In this document: one piece after another, positions 1-6,066 of the stretch
How the letters are laid out: every line of letters starts with the position of its first letter
How positions within the stretch are numbered: the first letter of the stretch is position 1
NCBI GenBank assembly: GCA_002470165.1
Contig: DKNF01000081.1
Span: forward strand, 1-6,066
Reading direction: 5' to 3'
Length of the DNA: 6,066 nt
From: Betaproteobacteria bacterium UBA7395
GTDB lineage: Bacteria > Pseudomonadota > Gammaproteobacteria > Burkholderiales > Rhodocyclaceae
Translations under genes and position numbers: made by a program
Notes under the pieces: model-generated
The model's input: only the letters and a program-made list of their open reading frames with translations
Told to the model about the DNA's origin: nothing
Databases searched by the model: none

Positions 1-1872
1 GAAGGCATTGGCCGTCATCGCCAGGATCGGCGTATCGCGGTTCATCGATTCGCGGCGGATTTCCCGGGCGGCATCCAGCCCATTGAGATTCGGCATCTGC
101 ATGTCGAGCAGGATCAGCTGGTAGGACCTGCGTCGCGCGAACTCCACCGCCTCGCGTCCGTCGTTGGCCAGATCGACGCAAAGGCCCACGTCTTCCAGCA
201 GACTGCGCGAAACCTCCTGGTTGACCGGCTCGTCTTCGGCCAGCAACACGCGGGCGCCGGCATATTCCTGACGCAGACGAAGCTCGGCCGAGCCGTTCGG
301 GTCCGTCGTCCGGATGTGGCCGGCACCGCCGCTGACACGGTTCAAGCAGGCGGTGAACCAGAAACGACTGCCCTCGCCCGGCGTGCTGACGACCCCGATC
401 TCGCCGCCCATCAAGTGCGACAACTGCTTGCAGATGGCCAGCCCCAGTCCCGATCCTCCGTACTTCCGGGTCATCGAACTGTCGGCCTGCTCGAATGGCG
501 AGAACAGGCGCTGCTGATCCTCGGCGGCGATACCGATGCCGGTATCGACAACATCGAAACGCAGATGCAGGCGCTCGCCGTCCTCGCCCAGCAAACGGAC
601 ACCGAGGGTAATGCCGCCTTGACTGGTGAACTTGACCGCATTGCCGGTCAGATTGAGCAATATCTGCCCGAGCCGCAGGGGATCGCCCTCGAAACGGGCA
701 GCCGCCAGTTCGGGCGGCAGATCGACGGACAGCGACAACTGCTTGTCGGCGACCCGCTCCGCCATCAGGCTGGTGACGTTCTCGAACACCTCGCCCAGCC
801 GGAACTCGACATGTTCCAGCACCAGACGCTCGGCCTCGATTTTCGACAGGTCGAGAATATCGTTGATCACCGCCAGCAAGACCTTCGACGATTGCTTGGC
901 CTTGCCCAGCTGGGTGCGGACCTTGTCGTCGGCGGTCTGGCGCAGCGCCAGGTCGATCATGCCCATGATGCCGTTCATGGGCGTGCGCAGCTCATGGCTC
1001 ATGTTGGCCAGGAAGGCGCTCTTGGCACGGCTGGCGGCCTCGGCGGCCTCCTTGGCCACGGACAGCGCCTGGGTCCGCTCGGCAACCTGCGTTTCCAGTT
1101 GGTCGCGGTGATGCAACAGGGCCTCCTGAGACTGTTCCCGCTCGCGTTCCCAGCGCATGGACTGCCGGGCACCGACGGCAATCCCGGCCAGGCCGACCAG
1201 CCAGATCAGCGCATGACTCAGGCCAAGCTGCAGGCGCGATTCACCGATCCGCTCCAGATACGGTGCCAGCGGCAGGCTGAGTCCGGTGGCGCCGCGCATG
1301 TCGCCGGTCTTGTAGCCGAGGACCGCGTGACATTTATCGCAACCGTCCTCCATGTACATCGCGCGCAGATAGCGCAGGTAAGGCTGACCATCGATCTCGG
1401 AAACCTCCCAGATCTCCTTGCGCTCGCCACGCTCGAAACCTTCGAGTTGCCGGCGCTCCCAGTCGTCCGGTGCGTTGCCCGGGTTGAGGTATTTAAGTCC
1501 GGTAATCCGTCCGCGGACCCCGTATTCCTCGGCGTAGAAATCCATCATCTGGCGCAACATCGAGGCCGGATTGAGCAAGGTCAACCGGCGACCGTCGTTG
1601 GTCACGACGTCGCGGCCGGGAACGTGTTCCAGCCAGGGAACCGACTTCTGGGTTTCTGTGACGGGCACATACACCCCGCCGTGCATCGTTCCCCAGCGCC
1701 GGAAGGAAATATCCTTGTTGAGGTTGGCGCGCGCCTCGGCATACGCCATCGACATCGCCTGCTTGCCGGTCTGGTCCAGGTTCCAGGCCAGTGAAAGTGC
1801 CAGCACGGCGGTCCATACCAGCGCTGCCAGGGTCGACATGCGTAGCGAGAAGTTTCCGTAGGCCAGGGCCAT
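1..1872 (-). CDS. Hybrid sensor histidine kinase with periplasmic heme c-binding Tll0287-like (DUF3365) domain, 3' end outside window
   Basis: Inner-membrane hybrid kinase, predicted to sense redox state or a heme ligand in the periplasm and autophosphorylate a cytoplasmic His. Residues counted from the ATG at 1872: TM1 about 12-30; periplasmic domain about 31-215 with MHGGVYVP (His64) and CDKCH (Cys178, Cys181, His182), the arrangement of the Tll0287-like cytochrome c fold; TM2 about 216-235; a charged coiled coil with no HAMP; HisKA with SHELRTP (His293); HATPase with N box (Asn411), DTGIGIA (Asp443) and GGSGLGL (472-478); receiver with acidic pair Glu546-Asp547 and phosphoacceptor Asp590 in LLDMQMP. 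The frame is open at base 1 (residue 624), so the receiver end and anything after it are missing. An in-frame ATG at 1911 is possible. However, the 13 codons between are rich in A/T-ending codons (CTT, CCA, TCA, CGA, ACA) unlike the rest of the gene, so 1872 is preferred. Neither start has a strong Shine-Dalgarno. Divergent from queF. Heme attachment and the ligand are inferred from the motif, not shown. Confidence 0.93.
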   Translation of the reverse strand, partial: MALAYGNFSLRMSTLAALVWTAVLALSLAWNLDQTGKQAMSMAYAEARANLNKDISFRRWGTMHGGVYVPVTETQKSVPWLEHVPGRDVVTNDGRRLTLLNPASMLRQMMDFYAEEYGVRGRITGLKYLNPGNAPDDWERRQLEGFERGERKEIWEVSEIDGQPYLRYLRAMYMEDGCDKCHAVLGYKTGDMRGATGLSLPLAPYLERIGESRLQLGLSHALIWLVGLAGIAVGARQSMRWEREREQSQEALLHHRDQLETQVAERTQALSVAKEAAEAASRAKSAFLANMSHELRTPMNGIMGMIDLALRQTADDKVRTQLGKAKQSSKVLLAVINDILDLSKIEAERLVLEHVEFRLGEVFENVTSLMAERVADKQLSLSVDLPPELAAARFEGDPLRLGQILLNLTGNAVKFTSQGGITLGVRLLGEDGERLHLRFDVVDTGIGIAAEDQQRLFSPFEQADSSMTRKYGGSGLGLAICKQLSHLMGGEIGVVSTPGEGSRFWFTACLNRVSGGAGHIRTTDPNGSAELRLRQEYAGARVLLAEDEPVNQEVSRSLLEDVGLCVDLANDGREAVEFARRRSYQLILLDMQMPNLNGLDAAREIRRESMNRDTPILAMTANAF

Positions 1873-1985
1873 TTCTGCCACACTCAAATCTGTTCGTGAT
1901 GGCTTAAGCATATACCGCTTTGCAGAATTCCTGCGGCATTTTCTGCACTGACGCACGACACGGTGCTTGCAGTAAAATGCCGGCC
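1873..1985. promoter_or_regulatory. Divergent intergenic region between the heme kinase and queF
   Basis: This 113-bp stretch must hold the promoters for both divergent genes. It is visibly more A/T-rich than the flanking coding DNA. Toward queF, a TAAAAT hexamer at 1973-1978 resembles a sigma-70 -10 box, with only a weak CTGACG (1948-1953) at a poor 19-bp spacing as a -35. On the minus strand, TATATG at 1914-1909 could be a -10 for the kinase, but no good -35 is visible at 16-18 bp. If that box is real, the ATG at 1911 lies within it and the kinase start would be 1872. No riboswitch fold or terminator was recognised. Promoter assignments are weak. Confidence 0.4.
1921..1947. repeat. Perfect 7-bp inverted repeat, candidate operator in the divergent promoter region
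   Basis: TGCAGAA (1921-1927) and TTCTGCA (1941-1947) are perfect reverse complements separated by 13 bp, giving 20 bp between half-site centres, about two helical turns. The repeat lies just upstream of the possible minus-strand -10 and about 40 bp before the queF start. Symmetry, spacing and location fit a dimeric regulator site, but no regulator family was recognised from the half-site, and a 7-bp repeat of this kind can arise by chance. Confidence 0.3.
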
Positions 1986-2816
1986 ATGACCGATCCCAGC
2001 ATTCTCTCCCCGCTCGGCAAGCCGACCGAATACCGCGCCGACTACGCCCCCGAACTGCTTTACCCGATTCCGCGCCAACTGAAGCGCGACGAATTGGGCA
2101 TCCAGGCCGGTTGTTTGCCTTTTGTCGGCGAGGACCTGTGGAACGCCTACGAACTTTCCTGGCTGAACCCTCGCGGCAAGCCGGTGGTTGCCGTCGCCAG
2201 TTTCCGGGTGCCGGCGGACAGCCCGATGCTGATCGAGTCGAAATCCTTCAAGCTCTACCTGAATTCCTTCAACCAGACGGTTTTCGCCGATCTGGCGGCG
2301 GTCGAGGCCTGCCTGGTCCGCGACCTGAGCAGCGCCGCCGGCGCCCCGGTAGCGGTGGCTATCGCCGATTTGCGCGACCGACCGCAGGCCTTCATCGGCA
2401 GCCCGGCCGGCATCCTGCTCGACGACCTGGACATCGATTGCGATTGCTACCAGCCCAGCCCGCAGTTGCTGGGCACCCTGCCGGGTTCGCCGGTCGAGGA
2501 AACCCTGTACTCGCACCTGCTCAAGTCGAACTGCCTGGTCACCGGCCAACCGGATTGGGCCATGGTCGTCGTTCGCTACCGCGGCCAGCCGATCGACCGG
2601 GCCGGACTGTTGCGCTACCTGGTGTCTTTCCGCAATCACAACGAATTTCACGAGCAGTGCGTCGAACGCATTTTCTGCGACATCCGGCGCGCCTGCGCGC
2701 CCGCCGCGCTCGCCGTCCATGCCCGGTATACCCGACGCGGCGGCCTGGACATCAATCCCTTCCGCAGCACCGGCGATTTCCCCCCGCCGGACAACACGCG
2801 CGAAATCCGGCAATAA
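1986..2816 (+). CDS. queF: NADPH-dependent 7-cyano-7-deazaguanine (preQ0) reductase QueF, type II
   Basis: Cytoplasmic enzyme that reduces the nitrile of preQ0 to the amine preQ1 using two NADPH (EC 1.7.1.13), the step before preQ1 is inserted into tRNA by Tgt in queuosine synthesis. The product is 276 aa, close to the 282 aa of E. coli QueF, and closely resembles it along its length. The N-terminal tunnelling-fold half carries the QueF motif ESKSFKLY (84-91). The C-terminal half carries [14 protein letters not shown] with the expected nucleophile Cys183 and Asp190, seven residues apart as in E. coli Cys190/Asp197. It also has [11 protein letters not shown] (His222, Glu223) and the terminal [15 protein letters not shown] block. 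This is the long, two-domain (YqcD-like) form. ATG 1986 is chosen by family alignment; an ATG at 1977 would add three residues (MPA). Neither start has a clear Shine-Dalgarno. No other queuosine gene is visible, and the neighbours are signalling genes, so it is probably a stand-alone gene. Confidence 0.97.
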   Translation: MTDPSILSPLGKPTEYRADYAPELLYPIPRQLKRDELGIQAGCLPFVGEDLWNAYELSWLNPRGKPVVAVASFRVPADSPMLIESKSFKLYLNSFNQTVFADLAAVEACLVRDLSSAAGAPVAVAIADLRDRPQAFIGSPAGILLDDLDIDCDCYQPSPQLLGTLPGSPVEETLYSHLLKSNCLVTGQPDWAMVVVRYRGQPIDRAGLLRYLVSFRNHNEFHEQCVERIFCDIRRACAPAALAVHARYTRRGGLDINPFRSTGDFPPPDNTREIRQ

Positions 2817-2823
2817 ACCTGCT

Positions 2824-2838
2824 GCACCGCCATGGTGC
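2824..2838 (+). other. Short hairpin just after queF, weak terminator candidate
   Basis: GCACC (2824-2828) and GGTGC (2834-2838) form a perfect 5-bp stem around a 5-nt loop, 7 nt after the queF stop codon. The following bases are CAAAAGC with no U tract, so it does not meet the usual form of an intrinsic terminator. It may slow transcription or protect the 3' end of the queF message. Whether queF transcription continues into the downstream pair cannot be decided from sequence. Confidence 0.25.
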
Positions 2839-2866
2839 CAAAAGCATGTAAAGCGTTAAACTGACG

Positions 2867-2891
2867 ACTCGTTTCAGGGGGAGGAACGAGT
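2867..2891 (+). promoter_or_regulatory. Strong Shine-Dalgarno enclosed in a hairpin at the start of the binding-protein gene
   Basis: GGGGGAGG at 2877-2884 is a very strong ribosome binding site 5 nt before the GTG start at 2890, and it fixes that start. It sits in an 11-nt loop closed by a perfect 7-bp stem, ACTCGTT (2867-2873) with AACGAGT (2885-2891), whose 3' arm includes the first two bases of the GTG codon. The Shine-Dalgarno and stem are directly visible. Any effect on translation, through sequestration of the start codon or temperature-dependent opening, is inferred. Confidence 0.6.
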
Positions 2892-3999
2892 GAGCGCAAA
2901 ATTACAGAAAATTCTGGCCATCATCGGACTGCTACTGCTATCGGCCTGTGGCAATCAGGAACCGATCCGCATCGGCCTGCTCGCCGGATTGTCCGACCGC
3001 GGCTCGGACTTCGGCGAGAGCGTGCGCAACGGCGTCATTCTGGCCATCGAGCAACAAAATCGTGCCGGCGGCATTCATGGCCGGCCGATCGAGCTCATCG
3101 TCCGCGACGACGGCCAGGAGCGCGAGCAGGCGATCCGCGCCGCCGAGGAGCTGATCGCCCTCAAGCCCGAGATCATCATCGGTCCGGTGACCAGTTCGAT
3201 GGCCAGCATCGTCGTGCCGATGATGAACCGTGCCGATCAACTGATCATCAGCCCGACCGTGGCCTCGACCGACTTTCACGGTAAGGACGACAATTTCTTC
3301 CGGGTGAACCGGACCACCCGCGAGGCGGCGATCCATCACGCCGGCGTGCTGTTCGAACGCGGCTCCCGGCGGGTCGGCATCGCTTTCGACGCCTCCAACC
3401 TGCAGTACTCGGAAACCTGGGTGAAGGCATTCCGCGATCAGTTCGAACATCTGGGCGGTCATGTGACCGAAACCAGCCGCTTCGAATCGGCGGCAACGCC
3501 GAGCTTTGCCGAGGTCATCGCCAAGCTGCTGCCATCGACCCCGGACACCCTGCTCTTCGTCGCCAGTTCGCTCGACACCGCCCGTCTCAGCCAGCAGGCC
3601 CGCCGCCAGGCGCCGGGGCTGCTGATCACGTCGACCGAGTGGGCGGCATCCGGCGAGTTGCTGAGCGAAATGGGCGGCGAGTCGGTCGATGGCCTGCTGA
3701 TCGCCCACGCCTACGACCGCAACGACTCGCGCCAGCCCTACCAGTCCTTCCGCGAGGCCTACAAGCAGCGCTTCCAGCGCGAATTCGGTTCCTTCTCCCT
3801 GCTCGCCTACGACACCGCGAACATCGTCATCACCGCGCTGCAACGCCGTCAGGACGGCGAAAGCCTCAAGCAGGCCCTGCTCAGGTACGGCCCTTACGAA
3901 GGCACGCAGCAGCAGATCGTGTTCGATGCCAACGGCGACACCACCCGCCAAGTGTACTTCACCGAAATCCGCAACGGCAATTTCGAGCAGGTCAGATGA
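2890..3999 (+). CDS. Periplasmic binding lipoprotein, branched-chain amino acid-type (Peripla_BP_6/LivJ-like)
   Basis: Predicted 369-aa lipoprotein that binds a small periplasmic solute. It begins with GTG 5 nt after a strong Shine-Dalgarno. The signal peptide is 19 residues with hydrophobic core [10 protein letters not shown] and lipobox LSAC (Cys20). The mature part starts almost at once with [19 protein letters not shown] and [10 protein letters not shown], followed by [15 protein letters not shown] and IIGPVTSS, the order typical of type I periplasmic binding proteins of the Leu/Ile/Val class. The final lobe includes a late [10 protein letters not shown] helix. The ligand cannot be told; this family binds amino acids, amides, urea, aromatic acids and others. 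No permease or ATPase gene follows. Instead the stop overlaps the start of a hybrid kinase by 4 bp, which suggests a sensory rather than transport role. Gly follows the lipid-bearing Cys, so the +2 rule predicts outer-membrane sorting. Family assignment is firm; the sensory role is inferred. Confidence 0.9.
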   Translation: MSAKLQKILAIIGLLLLSACGNQEPIRIGLLAGLSDRGSDFGESVRNGVILAIEQQNRAGGIHGRPIELIVRDDGQEREQAIRAAEELIALKPEIIIGPVTSSMASIVVPMMNRADQLIISPTVASTDFHGKDDNFFRVNRTTREAAIHHAGVLFERGSRRVGIAFDASNLQYSETWVKAFRDQFEHLGGHVTETSRFESAATPSFAEVIAKLLPSTPDTLLFVASSLDTARLSQQARRQAPGLLITSTEWAASGELLSEMGGESVDGLLIAHAYDRNDSRQPYQSFREAYKQRFQREFGSFSLLAYDTANIVITALQRRQDGESLKQALLRYGPYEGTQQQIVFDANGDTTRQVYFTEIRNGNFEQVR

Positions 4000-6066
4000 G
4001 CAGATCGCAGCGGCGCGAATGGCGCCTGCACAACTTCCTCGGCGTCCTGCTAGCACTGACCTCGGTGCTCAGCTTCACCATCGTCGCCTCGGTCTTCCTG
4101 TTCAACCGGATTCCGCAACTGGAACAGGAAATCCGCAGCAGCGCCGAAGGCGACGCGCGCGAACTGGCCTTGCGCATCGAACTGCAACTCGGCGCACTGC
4201 AGGACCAGCTGCTCCTGCTCGGCGAAGCGCTGGACAACCATGGCCGGACCCGCCAATTGATGGACAAGGCGGTTGGCGAGGGCAAGACCTTCCGCGCCCT
4301 CTACCTGCTTTCGCCGGACGGCCGGGTGACCACCGCCAGTCTGGCGCCGAGCTACCGTCACCTGCAGGCCGAAGTGGTCGGCAGCGACCTGTCGTCGGCA
4401 CCGATGTTCCTCGAGGTTCGGGACAGGCGGAGCGTCGTCTGGAGCGACAAATACCTGTCGTCGTTGACCGGCATCGTCACCGTCGGCCTGGGCATACCGC
4501 TGGCCGACCGGGGAATGCTGCTGGCCGAACTGCCGCTGTCCTACCTGCTCGACCTTGGCCGGGGCAACGAAACCCACCAGCGCGCCATCTGGGTCATCGA
4601 CCAGCGTGGCGAGGTCCTGGCCGATACTGCCTCGACCGCCCGCACCGGCAGCGCCCTCAACCTCTATTCGTCGCCGCTGCTGGCCGCCGTGCTGGGCGGC
4701 ACGCCGCTGCCCAGGCAGTTCGCGGTCGACGGCGAGAACTACTATGTCGGCGGCGCCCGCTCGCAACAGCTCGGCTGGTCGTTCATCGCCCGCGTACCGG
4801 CCGGCCTCGCCCACCCAGAAATCCGCATGACCGTATTCACTGTCGTCGGCGGTTTCCTGGCCTCGCTGATGATCGGTACGCTGCTCGCCCTGTACGGCGC
4901 ATCGCGCCTGTTGCGTCCTTTACGGGCCATCATCCTGCGCGCCGACCGGCTGGCCCGGGGCGAAAAGGTCGACGAATGGCCGCGCGGACGGATCGCCGAA
5001 TTCAACCGCCTGTCCGGCGACATCGGCCGCATGGCGAAGGCCATTCTCGACCGCGAGCAGACGCTGCGCGAACTGAACGCCAGCCTGGAAGCGCGCGTCG
5101 CCGAACGGACCACCGCGCTGCAGCAGGCCAAGGAAGCTGCCGAAGCCGCCAGTCGCGCCAAGAGCACCTTCCTGGCCAACATGAGCCACGAAATCCGCAC
5201 CCCGCTCAATGCCATCAGCGGCATGGCCCACCTGATCCGCCGCGGCGGCCTGCCGCCCGAACAGGGGGTCCGCCTGGACAAGCTGGAAGCCGCCGGTCAG
5301 CATCTGCTCGAAGTCATCAACATGGTGCTCGACCTGTCGAAGATCGAGGCCGGCAAGCTCGAACTCGAGGAAACACCCTTCCGCCCGGGCAGCCTGTTCG
5401 AAAACGTGCGCTCGATGATCCAGGAAAAAGCCAGCGCCAAACGCTTGCGCCTGCTCGTCGACGCCGCCAACCTGCCCGACCAGTTGATTGGCGACTCGAC
5501 CCGCCTGCAGCAGGCCATGCTGAATTACGCCAGCAACGCGATCAAATTCACCGAACACGGCGAAATCCGCCTCGCGGGCCGGATCATCGATGAAACGCCG
5601 GACGACCTCCTGCTACGCTTCGAAGTCAGCGACACCGGCATCGGCATTTCCCCGGAGGCCTGCGAACGCCTGTTCAAGCCGTTCGAGCAGGCCGACACCT
5701 CAACCACGCGCAAATACGGCGGCACCGGCCTCGGCCTGGCGATCACCGCCAAGATCGTCGAAGCCATGAACGGCATAGTCGGGGTGAGCAGCGTGCCGGG
5801 ACAAGGCAGCACCTTCTGGTTTACCGCCAGGCTGAAAAGGATGCCGGCAGCCACGGCCAATCCGGAACCGACGCCGCTCGATCACGAAACCCGGTTGCGC
5901 AGCCTCTACGCCGGCCGCCGCATCCTGCTGGTCGAGGACGAACCGATCAACCGGGAAATCGCCCTGATGCTGCTGACCGATGCCGGCCTGGTCACCGATG
6001 CCGCCGAAGACGGCATGCAGGCCGTGGAGATGGCCGCCAGCCGTACCTACGACCTGATCCTGATGG
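3996..6066 (+). CDS. Hybrid sensor histidine kinase with double-Cache-like periplasmic domain, 3' end outside window
   Basis: Inner-membrane hybrid kinase probably coupled to the binding protein encoded just upstream; its ATG overlaps that gene's TGA (ATGA, 3996-3999), pointing to translational coupling. Domain order: TM1 about 14-36; periplasmic region about 37-277 resembling a double Cache (dCache_1) sensor, with [20 protein letters not shown] and a second-lobe [15 protein letters not shown]2 about 278-302; HAMP about 303-356 (LLRPL then [16 protein letters not shown]); coiled coil to about 385; HisKA with SHEIRTP (His398); HATPase with N box Asn510/Asn514, DTGIGIS (Asp546), FKPFEQAD and GGTGLGL (575-581). 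A receiver then begins near residue 641 with [12 protein letters not shown] (Glu647-Asp648). The frame is open through codon 690 (LILM), and the last base of the window is the G of codon 691, where the phosphoacceptor Asp is expected. Further receivers or an Hpt domain may follow outside. The signal and the output target are not visible. Confidence 0.93.
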   Translation, partial: MSRSQRREWRLHNFLGVLLALTSVLSFTIVASVFLFNRIPQLEQEIRSSAEGDARELALRIELQLGALQDQLLLLGEALDNHGRTRQLMDKAVGEGKTFRALYLLSPDGRVTTASLAPSYRHLQAEVVGSDLSSAPMFLEVRDRRSVVWSDKYLSSLTGIVTVGLGIPLADRGMLLAELPLSYLLDLGRGNETHQRAIWVIDQRGEVLADTASTARTGSALNLYSSPLLAAVLGGTPLPRQFAVDGENYYVGGARSQQLGWSFIARVPAGLAHPEIRMTVFTVVGGFLASLMIGTLLALYGASRLLRPLRAIILRADRLARGEKVDEWPRGRIAEFNRLSGDIGRMAKAILDREQTLRELNASLEARVAERTTALQQAKEAAEAASRAKSTFLANMSHEIRTPLNAISGMAHLIRRGGLPPEQGVRLDKLEAAGQHLLEVINMVLDLSKIEAGKLELEETPFRPGSLFENVRSMIQEKASAKRLRLLVDAANLPDQLIGDSTRLQQAMLNYASNAIKFTEHGEIRLAGRIIDETPDDLLLRFEVSDTGIGISPEACERLFKPFEQADTSTTRKYGGTGLGLAITAKIVEAMNGIVGVSSVPGQGSTFWFTARLKRMPAATANPEPTPLDHETRLRSLYAGRRILLVEDEPINREIALMLLTDAGLVTDAAEDGMQAVEMAASRTYDLILM

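Noticed and set aside
316..1794. Long plus-strand open frame (492 codons) opposite the heme kinase
   Set aside because: It is antisense to a kinase with every expected catalytic motif; its composition is repetitive Gln/Leu/Gly/Ala and matches no family. High-GC genes commonly leave the opposite strand open.
1912..1985. Possible preQ1 riboswitch upstream of queF
   Set aside because: No recognisable short aptamer hairpin with an A-rich tail, and no pairing that would sequester a queF ribosome binding site; such a site is itself not visible.
1884..2813. Minus-strand open frame (309 codons) opposite queF
   Set aside because: queF is unmistakable on the plus strand over the same bases; the antisense product has no recognisable domain and no ribosome binding site.
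2824..2838. Intrinsic terminator of queF
   Set aside because: The stem is only 5 bp and there is no following U tract, so it is kept as a weak hairpin only.
2938..4056. Minus-strand open frame (372 codons) opposite the binding-protein gene
   Set aside because: Antisense shadow of a gene with a clear signal peptide, lipobox and strong Shine-Dalgarno.
995..5188. A 22-bp perfect inverted identity (995-1016 and 5167-5188) that could look like an invertible or recombination repeat
   Set aside because: It encodes the same conserved kinase motif FLANMSH in two oppositely oriented genes; shared coding constraint explains it.
3926..5593. Plus-strand open frame (555 codons) overlapping the second kinase in another frame
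   Set aside because: Arg/Pro/Ala-rich out-of-frame translation; the kinase frame starting at 3996 carries all the domain motifs.

Overview
The window looks like chromosomal DNA from a high-GC Gram-negative bacterium, most likely a betaproteobacterium of the Rhodocyclales type. This is inferred from the strong G/C third-position bias, the two-domain proteobacterial QueF, the abundance of hybrid histidine kinases and the heme c-binding sensor domain. No species can be assigned from the sequence alone. No rRNA, tRNA, CRISPR array, insertion sequence or integrase was seen.

Layout. (1) On the minus strand, 1872 to 1 (running off the left edge), is a membrane-bound hybrid histidine kinase. Its periplasmic domain carries a CxxCH heme c motif (Tll0287-like/DUF3365), and its receiver domain is cut by the window. 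(2) A divergent intergenic region (1873-1985) contains a perfect 7-bp inverted repeat. (3) On the plus strand, 1986-2816, is queF, encoding the preQ0 reductase of queuosine synthesis. (4) A 73-bp gap (2817-2889) contains two hairpins; the second encloses the Shine-Dalgarno of the next gene. (5) On the plus strand, 2890-3999, is a lipoprotein of the branched-chain amino acid-type periplasmic binding protein family (Peripla_BP_6). (6) Overlapping it by 4 bp is a second hybrid histidine kinase (3996 to beyond 6066) with a double-Cache-like periplasmic domain, HAMP, HisKA, HATPase and the start of a receiver. The window ends one base into the codon expected to encode the phosphoacceptor Asp.

How the genes may work together. 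The binding protein and the second kinase are translationally coupled and no transporter gene lies between or beside them. The simplest reading is a ligand-sensing pair, in which the binding protein captures a small molecule and reports it to the Cache domain of the kinase, as LuxP does for LuxQ. The divergent heme-containing kinase is probably a separate redox or gas sensor, because its dimerization/phosphotransfer region differs from that of the second kinase. queF is a housekeeping tRNA-modification gene with no evident functional link to either. Both kinases are incomplete here, so their C-terminal receivers, any Hpt domains and any partner response regulators lie outside the window. The components belong to known families; the least ordinary items are the binding protein-kinase pairing, the heme kinase without HAMP, and the hairpin around the binding-protein ribosome binding site.
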